Assembly (NCBI GenBank): GCA_000611775.1
Contig: KK106981.1
Coordinates: 4,342,927-4,406,926 of the forward strand
Length of the DNA: 64,000 nt
From: Umbilicaria muhlenbergii
Lineage: Eukaryota; Ascomycota; Lecanoromycetes; Umbilicariales; Umbilicariaceae
Direction: 5' to 3'
The translations under genes were made by a program, and so were the position numbers. Below are positions 35,579 to 47,849 of this stretch, piece after piece; position 1 is the stretch's first letter; each line of letters starts with the position of its first letter. Below the pieces are notes generated by a model. It had not been told where the DNA came from, searched no databases, and saw only the letters and a program-made list of their open reading frames with translations.

Positions 35579-36220
35579 AGAAGGAGTACTTCTTGCAGGG
35601 TCAAGATCAGGATATGAACCTCAGATATTGTGTCTCAGAGGCATATCTGAAGGATTTCTGGTCTGACGTTGTCACCCGCTGTGAAGATCACTCAAACTAC
35701 AGGACCCCTTACCTGATCATATCTGAGCACAGGCTGAAGCTGTTTATCAAGCGCGGCAATGCAGCAGCAACACAGGCTTTCATCAGCATCTGAAGAAGTG
35801 CTCTCACTTCTCTGAAGAAGACTTCCTGCCACTTGACTGCTGGCTGAACCTGAGTATGAAAGATACACTCTTCTGCGGAAGACTGAGTGCTGTGATCACT
35901 GAGCCAGGAACTTCAGGTGCCTCACACATCAATCTTCTCTCACCCGGCCTCAAAAGTTCCCGTGGATCATGACTGGTGACGCAGGCTTCATCACAGTCAC
36001 TCTGTATCTCACCTATCAATTACGCTCAGAAGGGGGTATCACATACAACAAGGCATACAATCTTCACAAGGATCTGTTCATGACACCCTTCAAAGGCTTG
36101 AACCCATTTGAACTGAATCAGTATGAAGGTCTTAGTTATTCCCAGGACGTCCTGAACCAGTGGTATTTTAGTATATGGTCAAACATCTATCAGTTCTCCC
36201 AATGAGTTATCAGTACTTCC
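35527..36220 (+). pseudogene. Decayed reading frames of an unknown repeat family
   Basis: Successive plus-strand frames look protein-like: AVFKAFMKKEYFLQGQDQ near the start, SEEDFLPLDCWLNLSM in the middle, and FELNQYEGLSYSQDVLNQWY at the end. They lie in order and on one strand but are interrupted, so this is a relic of one longer gene or element. I do not recognise it. It begins right where the Cys-knuckle gene ends, which suggests insertion or fusion. Confidence 0.4.
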
Positions 36221-36766
36221 AATTGATTTTCAATTCTATCAATCAAATATCAAGACTCCGTGAGCATCATCTCCCTCCACGTCTGTACGGGCACTTTAAA
36301 AGCCCGCTCTTTATTCAGCTACTTGGAATGACACTCACCAGAACCATTTTTAACTATTGCTGGTGTTATGCTTGCCGTTATGTTTAGTACCATCGCCTTG
36401 ATAATGCATGCCGCTACCTGTGTGAGCATTACCGCGCGTCACATATTCAGTACAAGACTGCCAGCAGCTCCATGCTGTCTCCAACCTCAAATCATTGGCT
36501 CATAGCTCAAGGAGCTCCCTTTCCAGACTCTGGATCCCAGGTTTTGACTTACACTGTGGGACACGCAGGATGGAGAAATAAAAACCAAAGAACTGTCTGA
36601 GTGACGGTTCAATCGAAAGAACCTTTAGTACATTGTACTCAGATAGTCTGAACGATGCATGCGCTTTAGGGCCTTGACCACCCGGCGCCCTCGAAAGATG
36701 TGGTGTGTCGATGTTGTGGACTGATTTCACACCGACATACGGCAGCTTTTCCGAAGATTTGGTGAA

Positions 36767-37057
36767 GGGTTTCATATAATCTCGAAAGCTAATGCCCATA
36801 TGTGGTACTCCCGGCTGGTGGACAGGTTACCGTGCAATTTTGACGCCGGTCGGAACTATCAATATGCCCTGGCCGAGGGCTCTGACTTTCAGGAAAGAGC
36901 CAAGTTATATGGCCCGACAATCACATCCTCCCTCTTCCCGATTACCATGTCGGTGTGGGTGGTATATCTACTTGTTCTGAGGGGACGCGGTGTGGAGGTC
37001 ATGCAACATCTTGATATCCTCGTCTACAGGAAGATCAAGAGGTTTCGGGGATGGTGA
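36767..37057 (+). pseudogene. Open frame of unknown family in the island, probably a gene fragment
   Basis: A frame reading HIISKANAHMWYSRLVDRL and onwards to KIKRFRGW holds a hydrophobic segment (SSLFPITMSVWVVYLLVLRG) near its end. An ATG at 36800 could start an 85-residue product. There is no recognised family. Its setting among other relics argues for a fragment. Confidence 0.3.
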
Positions 37058-37185
37058 GTTTGAATCCTATTAATGACTACCAACGCTTTTGCTTTCCATG
37101 AACAACAGGAATACTGACCCTGCGCCTTGGTCAGTTGCAGACTTGTCACGCGAGGCAAGTTCTCTGAAGGGCGCTCTGCAACGAC

Positions 37186-37365
37186 ATGTCTTCCGAAGCT
37201 GTCACTGCCTCTGTGGTCGCCTCTACCGCTGATGACGCTGATTGCCTATACACTGGGTTCGAGAGCCTAGCAGATCAGCTGGCGGAGGTTGCTGAAACGT
37301 TCACTAAGCTTAATGCGCTAAAATCTGAAGGTGTTACACAATTGCCCAATTTCTTTCCTGTCTAG
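37186..37365 (+). CDS. Possible 59-residue acidic ORF
   Basis: ATG to TAG, starting MSSEAVTASVVASTADDAD and containing a Leu-heptad-like helix (FESLADQLAEVAETFTKLNA). Composition is protein-like and the reading frame is better than its neighbours, but the gene is tiny, has no known family and lies among relics. It could be a surviving exon. Confidence 0.25.
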   Translation: MSSEAVTASVVASTADDADCLYTGFESLADQLAEVAETFTKLNALKSEGVTQLPNFFPV

Positions 37366-39270
37366 TACAGGCTGACTGTTGCAGATGAGGCTGATGCGGC
37401 CATGATGTGATTACCCTTTCACACAGCTGGAATGATTATCATTTGAACTTTCTGCGCATGAGAACCTCATCTCTGTCAATGACAGTGATGATCATGATGA
37501 CACATTTCAACACACAGTATCTATCAATTCATACTGATTTGTATAGGAACAAGACAGGGGTGAAGCATCTCAAGTATAACTCTCAACTCTACACCACCCT
37601 TAAGGGAACGTTGAAGATTCAAAGTGCTAGATTTCGCGGGTGGGGCTTGTGCCCCCTGAAGGGTTCATCTGGTCCATTTATTTCTGTTCTAGAGCGCTTT
37701 TTCCATGTTCTTTCCCATAAGTTTTTCGATAGGACTGTGTTGTTACTGCGGTTGGTTTCGCAGGCGGGTGCTGACAAGTGAAACGGGATCAGAAACGGAG
37801 GTAGTCAGTGCGATGGAGTCGGCTGATGAGGCCCTACCCCTGCAGTATGTTTTTGGGCAATTGAATAGGCGTCCGGGGAGCGTATGGGCGGATAGGAGTG
37901 GTTTCGACGGAGGGAAGGTCTTCCTTGGCGGTTTGCGTCTGACGATTTTCCTATTGGGGTTGACAGTGGAAAACATTCGTGATGGATGGGGATAGACGGT
38001 GCATTTTCTACGTTTCGAGGAGGTGTACACCGTATCGGTCTAGATATATTAGCGGTCTAGTCAGTTCTGGCTTTTCAGTTGCCGTCAATTTCACCTCTTC
38101 CTCAGCTACGGAAGACTTCAAGACTTATGTGGGCCGGGCAATGATCTTGTAGTTGTTGAGATTTATCGCTGTGGGTCTGTTGGTCGCTTAATAGACATAT
38201 GTGGTGAGTGGGTGACGGAGGGCAAATCCCCTCTACTTATTATTGTTGTCCGAGCATATTGTGTCAGTCAGCTCAAATCCTCCTTGACTTAACATCGCTT
38301 CACATATTGTTAAACTTCAAAACGTAATTCTTGAAGTTGAGTCTGAAGGTTTTAAGCTGCATATACAGAAAATGATCTTCAATACATTCACTTTGATAGC
38401 TTATCACTTGATAATCATAATATTATTTAAATATCAGACTTCACTTAAATTGAAATATGTTAATGTGTTAGATATAGCGTCTGGTACTCACGTGACACGG
38501 AACTGGATTAGTATATTGCTGTTCACGGGGCTCGCTAGGCCGCTTGACTTTGGCGAGGCCTTTACAGCGTGCAGAGTTTGCAGTCTACACCATTATATGC
38601 TGTATCTACTCCGCCATCAACGCTTAGATATTTTTATCATTCATTTATCTACTCCATCTATTATAATATATTTTAAGTGAGTTTTTCAAATTTTTATTAA
38701 ATATGTTGAGTATTACGTAATCGCTTTAAATATAAGTTTATACTTTTCAATCTTGATGTTATGATAACAATTATGATTATAAAAATATCTGAGCATGTTC
38801 TGACCTTCTGTTTTCTGTTATCACTGCTTAGACTCACAGCTCAAGTGTAAGCGCGGACAGGGAATTGATGCAACCACTAATGACTAATGAGTCTGAGCTA
38901 AATGAGACAATGAGACGGGCTTCTACATGGCTAAGGTGAATGAACATTTCTCCGCCTACAACATTGTTTTCATCCATAGGCTATACATATTTTCCTTTCC
39001 GTGACGGCTTGCGACCACCCTTTGCAAAGACAGCATAACATACTACGAGGAAAAAGAAGTAGCCCAGTCTTGTCAGCTTTGTGCTCATGTACTGAAGGTA
39101 TGGTACTAGAAATCCTTTTCATCAGATATCTATGATTGTTTGCAGATGTTAGCGAGGAGCCTTCTAACATTCTGTTCATAATAGGAACCCGATCAAGGCC
39201 GGAATCACCAAAGCTATCAGGATAGCCCCAGAGACTTGTTCAACAACATCCTTACACATCACCTCAACAA
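37366..39270. other. Gene-poor, partly AT-rich stretch of the island
   Basis: No credible gene. A frame at 37407-37781 has no family resemblance. From about 38280 to 38810 the sequence is strikingly A/T-rich, with runs such as ATTATTTAAATATC, as expected for RIP-affected or relic DNA in these fungi. Confidence 0.45.
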
Positions 39271-39276
39271 GGCGCC

Positions 39277-39739
39277 ATGACCTCTCAGGCAGCTGCTAGG
39301 ACCTTTCGTTTCTTGACCGCCCCGCAGATCCAAAGCCACATTAGTCATCGGGGGTGCCCAAGCCTCTCAGGATGCTTTGCTGGAATCAGCTGCACACTCG
39401 CCGATGAACGTAAAGTACTACACTCAAACCAACAACGTCTTCCAGCTGGCCGCAAGTCTGTCCGAGAAATTGATCAAGAACCACGCTTTTCAGGATGGCA
39501 ATAAGCGTACGGCGCTTGTCGCGGCCGACATGTTCCTCAAGATCAATGGGTACAGGCTGCAAGAAAAACCAATGGCGGAGGATGGCGTCAATACAGATCT
39601 GGCTGATGCGCATAATGCTGTGTGCACAAACCAGTGGACCTCTGAGCAACTGGCCGATTATTACAAGGCTATCGCGACCCCGATACCTGAATGGAATGAG
39701 GAGATTCTTCAGTACCGCAACGGTTCTGTTGAGTACTAG
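39277..39739 (+). pseudogene. Fic/Doc-family gene fossil
   Basis: The core of the Fic/Doc fold is clear: HAFQDGNKRTA, the Doc-type version of the Fic motif HxFx(D/G)GNxR, preceded by LAASLSEKLIKN and followed by the usual helices (ADAHNAVCTNQWTSEQLADYY). Fic proteins transfer AMP or phosphate to target proteins; Doc is the toxin of phage P1 phd/doc. Fungal genomes hold single Doc-like genes, often thought to derive from bacteria. The copy looks broken, with about one break in the N-terminal part; splicing is a less likely explanation. No antitoxin-like partner is seen nearby. Confidence 0.75.
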
Positions 39740-40287
39740 ATCTGGGTGGCGTGATCTGAAGAAGTGGTCAAGAACTTGTTAAAGGATTGCTTAGTTGGCT
39801 GGCCTCTTGATCTTTCACTGTCTAGCCTGCAACTACTGCAGTCCGAGGTCAATGGTTCTTTCATCTCTAGTCCTCTTCTTAAAATAAAATTGAAGGGAAC
39901 ACTTTGTTGAGATTTGCACGTTTGGATGAATTGATCAAACAATCTTGTAGATGTCTTTTACAGCCATAACGTACCCCGAAGAAACAATACTCTCTACGAG
40001 TATACTACATGTCCTTCAGCTTTTCTAGCGATGGCTTCAGTCTTTTATATGTCTCCGCGGACATTTCCGCAAACTTCGCTATTGGATATTAGAGTCCGGA
40101 TGCGGGTAATGTGTGGGTAAGCTTAAATACCATCAGGTGTCCCATTTAAAGCAATTGTATGTGATAGGCCCACGAGGAAGAGAGTAGCGGGACTTTGATT
40201 GGCATCAGCTTGTTTAGGAAGGTCTCGAGGGATCACAAGTCGAAGGAAGCTAGAAGAGGATGCTTCGGTTCCCACGGCTTCAGTCAG
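39740..40287. other. Intergenic, 0.5 kb, right end of the accessory island
   Basis: It lies between the Fic/Doc fossil and the small minus-strand gene. Nothing recognisable is seen. Confidence 0.45.
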
Positions 40288-40626
40288 TCATAAATTTTTG
40301 AGAAGGCGATTTATGATCGGCTGCATACCATGTGCAAAAGTTTTAGTCTCATGGAAGAATGTCAAGACATGCCTTTCCGGATCCCTGTTAAGGGACATGT
40401 TATTTGTAAGTACGGTGCCAGCTTGCAGAGCGCGACCGATCTCGGGAGGAATCGAGATGTATGCTTCATGGTGATCGCCGTGGAAAATTTTGACTTCCTT
40501 AGTAACGAGATTCCCGTGAGAGTTAAGGCTCACGAAAGAGCCAGTTGCAGCGTGAAAATTTCGGAAAAACTTGGTGTTGCGGACGACGCTGAGAGACGGT
40601 AAGGACTGGAGAGTACGGTAAAGCAT
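40288..40626 (-). CDS. Small protein with a mitochondrial-type leader, function unknown
   Basis: A 112-residue frame with ATG at 40626. The first ~28 residues (MLYRTLQSLPSLSVVRNTKF) lack acidic residues and carry Arg/Lys spaced as in a mitochondrial presequence. The rest is compact with no repeats (KIFHGDHHEAYISIPPEIG). No family is recognised. It may have further exons downstream on the minus strand. Confidence 0.45.
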   Translation of the reverse strand: MLYRTLQSLPSLSVVRNTKFFRNFHAATGSFVSLNSHGNLVTKEVKIFHGDHHEAYISIPPEIGRALQAGTVLTNNMSLNRDPERHVLTFFHETKTFAHGMQPIINRLLKNL

Positions 40627-41426
40627 AGCGAAATAGCGAGTATCAGGGTCTTTTGAAGTTCTAGAAGATCGGATTAGTGATATGTGTATGAAAGATAAGG
40701 GGAGGGTTTGGTATACGCTTTGCGTGGCCTGTTTATGTGCGGAAAGGGAGAGGTTGCTGGTGGAGAAAGGTGTTGAAAATATTCAACGGATTGACTGGAG
40801 TTCGATTGCTACGAAAAGTGGTGCGAATATATAGAGAGGGAATGCCAATCCCGGTTCAGGCGACAGTGAAAACTCAACAAAAGGTAGGGTATAGCAAAGA
40901 GTTTGACAGGAGCCACGTGAGGATGCCAGCAGCGTGAACAAGTCTACAGGATTAGCTTCAATGTATCTGGAGACGGCGACCACGGCAGAGGCTGCGCTAG
41001 GGTCGCGGGGGCGATACGCGGGTTAGGCAGTAGATGAGAGTTCAAGAGATGGAGATATGTCGGTAACTAAGCACGTGCTTAGGTACTGCCACGAGGCACG
41101 CCAAAAACCGCGCTAACGATACCACCGGCTTGAGTGAATGTTTGCCGATTCTTTGGCGGGGATGACTGCGTCTCAGTTTGAAACAACCAGACTGGTTTGC
41201 GGGGGGTGCCATGGAGATGCGATTCTACCGCCACGAACCCATTAGCGCTCGTAGTGCTCGCAGCCGCGGATGGGGAGTGGCGCATATGGTTATCCAAGAA
41301 TGATGCGGGGCAGAGAGTTGAGGATAAGAAGAGTGTTTCTGCTCATGCTATCGTTGTATTTGCTGCTTCTGCTACCGAGCTCAATCACTTCTTATCCCTT
41401 TCCTTCCGCAGAAACTCATACACAGC
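40627..41426. other. Divergent intergenic region, 0.8 kb
   Basis: It lies between the small minus-strand gene and the secreted-protein gene. Short frames on both strands are not credible. Confidence 0.45.
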
Positions 41427-42053
41427 ATGCGTTTCTTTACGTTTTCACTCGTTGTGGCATTGGCTCAACTCACTGCCCTCATCACCGCAATCCCCGTGGC
41501 GGACCTTGCAGGCGTTGACCGGAGGGAGAGCGAGATCAATGCCCCCGCTCCCCCAATCGCAGATACGTAAGTTAAACAGCCACTTTTCCGGTACCGACCA
41601 AGAGTCTTTTCACTTCCTCCCTACTTCCTCACCCTTAACCTTCACGTCAGGCATCACGACCAAGCCCTCTCCACCCCCCATCTCCTCCTCCCCCGCGTCA
41701 TCGTTCCCGGCCCCCCCAACACCGGCACGCAACTAATCCTCAGCGTCGGCACCGCCGCCTCCGCGTCCATTGTCCAAGACCTCCTCACCGACGCCTACGA
41801 CACCGTCGCGGCATCGATCGAAGCTTGGGGCGACGTCCTGGTACCGCGTGGTGTGTTCCAATACTTGGGCGCCGATGAATTGCAGGTGCAGGTCTGGAAC
41901 GCCAATAACCACCAGACGACGTTTGGGGTGTTGGCGATCACGTTGGGGATTTTGAAGGATTATATGGCCGAGCATGGGGCGACGATGGCGGATTTCTTCA
42001 TTAAGGATGGGGGGCATATAGTGGGGCAGGGGAGGATTTTTCGAGAGAGGTGA
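41427..42053 (+). CDS. Secreted small protein of unknown function
   Basis: Two exons, 41427-41566 and 41651-42053, encode 180 residues. The intron is GTAAGT to CAG. The N-terminus (MRFFTFSLVVALAQLTALI) is a clear signal peptide with a likely cut after TAIPVA. The mature part contains no cysteine, so it is not a typical Cys-rich effector. It has a Val/Thr/Ala-rich first half (VGTAASASIVQDLLTDAYD) and a second half that looks folded (YLGADELQVQVWNANNHQTT; GVLAITLGILKDYM). I know of no matching family. It lies between the accessory island and xylitol dehydrogenase and converges with the latter. Confidence 0.75.
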
Positions 42054-42185
42054 GGGGGGGAGGGACCGCGGTTTGAAAGGCTGATGAGAAGACGGGGGTT
42101 TAGGTCTAAGCAACATGTATGCTCTGTGCGTCGTTTAATTTCTAGTTAAGAACAGTCAAACAAGTCCTTCGAAAAGCCACCCATC

Positions 42186-42186
<1 letters not shown>

Positions 42187-42221
<35 letters not shown>
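42187..42221. repeat. Poly-C tract of 35 bases
   Basis: An uninterrupted run of C lies between the convergent stops of the secreted-protein gene and xylitol dehydrogenase. The true length is doubtful because sequencing of such runs is error-prone. Confidence 0.9.
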
Positions 42222-42236
42222 ATCCATCCTGATTCT

Positions 42237-43470
42237 CTAATTCTCCACCCCCTCAATCAAAATCTTAATCCCCAAGCCGTCCTTGACATCCTCGAACGCC
42301 TTCTCCGCCTCCCTAAACCCCACCTTCCCCGTAATCAACTCCTTCACGCTGACCCGCCCACTCGCCACCAACTCCACCGCCAGTTTGTAGTCCCCGCTCC
42401 CGTACCGGAAACTCCCCTTCACATTCAACTCCTTGGTGCACATCTCCATGATCGGAAACGTCATCTCATTCTTCCCCATCCCACCTTGCACATACGTCCC
42501 CCCGACTCTCACGACGTGGATCCCCGTCTGCACGCTCGGCTCCGCCCCCGACGCATCAATCACCACGTCCGCGCCACCGTTCTCGCCCAGCTCGTTCTCC
42601 GCAATCAAGCGCGCCGCACAGTCCGCCGCGGACACCCCCTTCTCCGGCATGAACGTCCCCGTCGCCGCGTACCCCTTCGCAAACTCCAACCGGTGTTCCT
42701 GAATATCCACACTCACGACCGTGCCCGCCCCAAACGCCTTCGACACCGCACAGCACAGCAAGCCGACCGGGCCGGCCCCAAACACAACCACTCTGTCCCC
42801 GGGCTTCACCCCCCCCTGCTTCGAGATGTGCACGGCCACGCTCAGCGGCTCGATCAGGGCGCCTTCTTCGAGCGTCATGCCCGCCGGCAGCTTGTAGCAG
42901 AAGTCTTCGGGCAGGGCGTAGTATTTGGCCAGCGTGCCGTTGTAGGGCGGGGTGGCGGCGAAGGCCATGTGGGCGCAGAGGTTGTACTGGCCGGCTTTGC
43001 AGCGGGCGCAGCGGCGGCAGGGCACGCCGGGTTCGAGGGCGACGCGGTCGCCGACTTTCAAGGTCGAGACTGCACTGCCCACTTTGGCGATTGTGCCGGC
43101 GGATTCGTGGCCGAGCACCATGGGGTCTTTGAGGATGAAGCGGCCGATGGCGCCGTGCGTCCAGTAGTGGACCTAGCGTGGGGGGGTTAGCGTGGGGTAG
43201 GGGGAAGAGTGGGAGGGGGAGGGAGAGAGGAGCGGGGGGGAGAGGGGAGCGGGGAGACACACATCGCTGCCGCAGATGCCGGTCCAGTTTATGGTGACGA
43301 GGACGTCGTGGTCGGATTGCAGTTCTGGGATAGGGCGGTCTTCGAACTTGACTTTGTAGGGCGCTTCGAGGACGAAGGAGAGGTTCTGTGGAGGGTGTCA
43401 ACACTGTGAGCCTGTCTTCGAAGATATCAGGTTGGCTTCTCTTTGCGATCGTACTTACTTGTTCAGCCAT
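42237..43470 (-). CDS. xdhA: D-xylulose reductase / xylitol dehydrogenase (XDH)
   Basis: Three exons, 43470-43459 (four codons, MAEQ), 43385-43263 and 43172-42237, encode 356 residues. All junctions are GT-AG and in phase; the last restores GICGSDVHYWTHGAIG. This zinc-dependent MDR enzyme oxidises xylitol to D-xylulose with NAD+, the step shared by fungal D-xylose and L-arabinose catabolism. Visible features are the catalytic-zinc Cys in GICGSD, GHESAG, the four-Cys structural zinc lobe (CRRCARCKAGQYNLC) and GAGPVGL for the nucleotide. The VHYWTHGAIG segment separates it from LAD. It lies about 40 kb from the LAD gene in the same orientation. Confidence 0.93.
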
Positions 43471-44139
43471 TGCGCCGATTTTTGGTGGGTATCTCAACTT
43501 TTACACCGGATATCCAGGAGCAGAGGGGCTTTAAAAGTGAAGAAGGTTGGTTTCGAAAGTAATGATTCCATCCTCAACAATGTCGTGCTGGCAGCGTTAT
43601 TACCGCTCAGGTGGGATTGGTGGGGCAACATCGCCTGGTGGGCAATCCCCCACACTTTGGCCGTCGTTCAACCGTCCCATTCCCATTAGGGAGGGGTCCA
43701 GACCGAAGTCTGCCTAGAGTGGAAGCTTAGGCGCCAATGCTAGGACGAGGAATAGCTATCTCCAGGGGGGTCTTCAAGGGTCCTCCTCGCTGTTGCTCTC
43801 TGCTTTCAGTCAACCTGAAATATCGATGTCTCTAAGAATTAAACATCTCATCTAACGGGAACGACTTGGATCTGTGTATACCCTGTATCCTTTATGGTGG
43901 GAGACTGACAATTTTCTATCGGTGAGTTCTGTACTATACACGCATTGTCCAGTCACCGAAGCTAAAGGTAGAGCACCAGTTGCGCTTTTGCTGGGATTAT
44001 ATTCTTATCCCATATTCATGTCTTTTGGTAATGAAACCCATACAACTTCCGTCCCATTGGTCAGACATCGGTTTTTCGTACCGGCCATATTCCTTCTAGC
44101 GTTCTTATCTCCCGGGTGTTTGAGGAAAAGAAGGCCTGT
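43471..44139. other. Intergenic: XDH promoter side and amidase 3' side
   Basis: Holds the XDH promoter. Two CreA-compatible GTGGGG/CCCCAC motifs lie near 43619 and 43647. No GGCTAA motif is seen in the part nearest XDH (43471-43800). No gene. Confidence 0.45.
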
Positions 44140-46080
44140 CTATCCGCTAGCTGTGTCCAACTTTGCACGCTCCCATACATCGACCCAGTTCTCCGGCTTG
44201 GCAACCGCGCCCTCGACGCTCTCCCCGAGTTTCCCCCATTTGATCAACTCGTCCTCGCGACCCCACTCCCCCAGTCCCATCATTCCAATCGGGATCTTCC
44301 CCTCTCCTTCAACCGGATCTACATAACCCACCGGGATGTTAAGTGCTGGGCAACCGGTGAAGTTCGCCAACCACACATACTCCATACTCCGCATACTCAT
44401 GTTCGCATCACTAACCCCATATTCCAAGTCCCCCTTCCCTCCACTGATATGACATCCAGCATTTGGGGTTGTGGGAGTCGCGATAATCAATCCCGGATGC
44501 TTCTTGAAGAGGAAAGCAAGGTGCTGCATCATCAGATTCCTCAACTTCTGTGCGAGTAGGAAATCCGATGCTGGCGTTTGTGCACCAACAGAGAGGAGAA
44601 TTTTGTTGGGCGCCGAGAGACCATTGACGTTGTGGGAAAGCCCGGAACCGATCTCAGCAAGAATGGTAATGGCGTGAGCGGTTTGGCCTTCGGCAAGGTA
44701 AGGGATGCTGATATCAACTACGGTGTACCCCTGAGCCTCGTAGTGTCGGAGGGCAGCATAACAAGCATTAAGAACAGCCGGGTCCGCGCGATCGAACCAG
44801 TGTTTGCAAATTCCTAGGACTCTGGGTCGGGGTGGATGCGCTGTCCCAGGCGGCGCGAAAGTGGCAGAGACTGGATTTGAAGGATCCGGAGCTGCCATAG
44901 TCAGGTAGGCGATTTCCAGATCATGCACATTGCTTGCAAGAGGCCCTAGTACGCCGCATGTGGGTGCTAACCTCAAGGTTGGGGAGCCGGAAATGCGGCC
45001 ATGACTAGGTTTGAGGCCGTATATGCCACAGTATGCAGAGGGGATGCGGATGGAACCACCACCGTCGGCCCCATGGGTGATGGGAACCAGGCCGGTGCAT
45101 ACTGCGTAGGCGGAACCGCCCGAAGACCCGCCGGGGTAGTAATGCGGATTGTGTGGGTTGAGAGGAGTGCCGTGGATGGGGTTGTTGTTGGTGGTGTCTG
45201 AGAGTTGTTAGATTGTGATGGGCGAGTGTCTGCATTAGACACGATCGTTTTGTTTAGGAGCCACTAGCAACTCAAAGAATCCAACATTGAAAAGAAGCAA
45301 GTGCAACAAGAATGAAGATATGAAAGGTGAGCTGTACCGAGGCCTATCTCATGCATGTTGAGCTTCCCTATTACAATTGCTCCTGCCTCTTCCCATTTCC
45401 GTATGCACCAGGATGTGTTTTCACTGGGACCCGTAAAATCTCTAGAGGATCCTAGAGACTTGCTACACCCAGCCAGATCGGCCTCATCTTTGACTGCCAC
45501 AGGTACTCCATCGAGCACGCTCAAGGAAGTACCCTCTCTATACCTCTTGGTGGACTCTCTAGCTTCTGCCAAGACTCGAGCCTTTCTGACCGCTAGAAAT
45601 GCTACACTATGCTTTGAAGGGGCCTCGACAAGTTCAAGCAGTACATGAGCTACCGCCAGGGGCGTCAGATTTCCGGACTTGTACGCCGAGTGATAGTCCG
45701 CGATGCTGCGGCAGTGGCCACGTCTCTCAGACGGCTCGTCCTGGAGCCCGTTAAGCGTCTCTCGAAGGCTTACTGCTCCAGTATTGTCTGTGATTGGGAT
45801 CACTGTAGGATCGTAACGAGGCTCGTATGTCTCGAGCTCTTTGATCTTCCGAAGGCTGTTGAAGCCAGCATTTTTCCAGAGATAGCTTGAGATGAAATTG
45901 AATGTGGCTGTGCTGCTGTCTAGTCAGTCTGCGGGATCCCCATCTTGGGTTTACAACGCGTACGCAGCAGCTGCGACAACTAAGGGGATGCCTCGTAACA
46001 CGGGATTTGATTTGACGGTGATGGAGTATGGAACGTCGGGACCCTCTCTAACGTTTGGATAACCAAGGAACCTAACAGTT
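44140..46080 (-). CDS. Amidase (amidase-signature family), start unresolved
   Basis: Exons: up to 45955, 45915-45338 and 45197-44140. The introns restore AYAFSTATFNF and HEIGLDTTNNN. AS-family enzymes hydrolyse amides with a Ser-cisSer-Lys triad. Here the Lys is in VAVKDEAD, the Gly/Ser loop is GGSSGGSA and the nucleophile region is GADGGGSIRIPSA. The C-terminal part (LIIATPTTPNAG; CPALNIPVGY) is family-typical. About 590 residues are visible. The first visible exon (LGYPNVREGPDVPYSITVKS) has no in-frame ATG before an upstream stop near 46140, so a short 5' exon or a start outside this frame is needed. The substrate is unknown. Confidence 0.88.
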
Positions 46081-46099
46081 CCTTGTTCTTCTTGCATTG

Positions 46100-46575
46100 T
46101 TGCAGATCACCAAGAAGTCATAAAAAGAGACTCTAGGTTAGATACGAAAAGATGTAGAACGTAATATGCAGAGAGTGGGGAAGTATTGTGTTTTCGGATG
46201 CATCCTCCAAGGAGGATTTACGCCGCAGTCAGACTAGCTCTTGCAGTCACCGCTTCTTCAGCACTTGCAAGTACTGATACAAGCATCAAAACGGCCTAGT
46301 CAGCAGCGATTCAAGCATGCTGATACATGCCCAACACCACGACAGCACGGCGATAGCTGCGTCGAGACGTGGGCGGACAACGGAGGAGATTTCATCGTCC
46401 CTCACAGGGCTGAACAACAAGCCTCGGTTGCAGCTTCCATTGCGGGAAGCTGCCTTAGCCATGACATGAGATCTCAATCACGGCCCTCCCACCGATCTTC
46501 CTCTCCAACCCCATGAGAAGACCAACCTTCACCCCACGACACCCCACCTAGTCTGCCGCCAACCGCCTCCTTGTC
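46100..46575. other. Divergent intergenic region
   Basis: It lies between the amidase 5' side and the Rab-like start. No gene is seen, but it may contain the missing amidase start. Confidence 0.45.

Positions 46576-47849
<1,274 letters not shown>

Noticed and set aside
39277-40626. A two-gene toxin-antitoxin pair formed by the Fic/Doc fossil and the small minus-strand gene
   Set aside because: The small gene has a mitochondrial-type leader and no Phd-like features, and it is on the opposite strand about 550 bases away.
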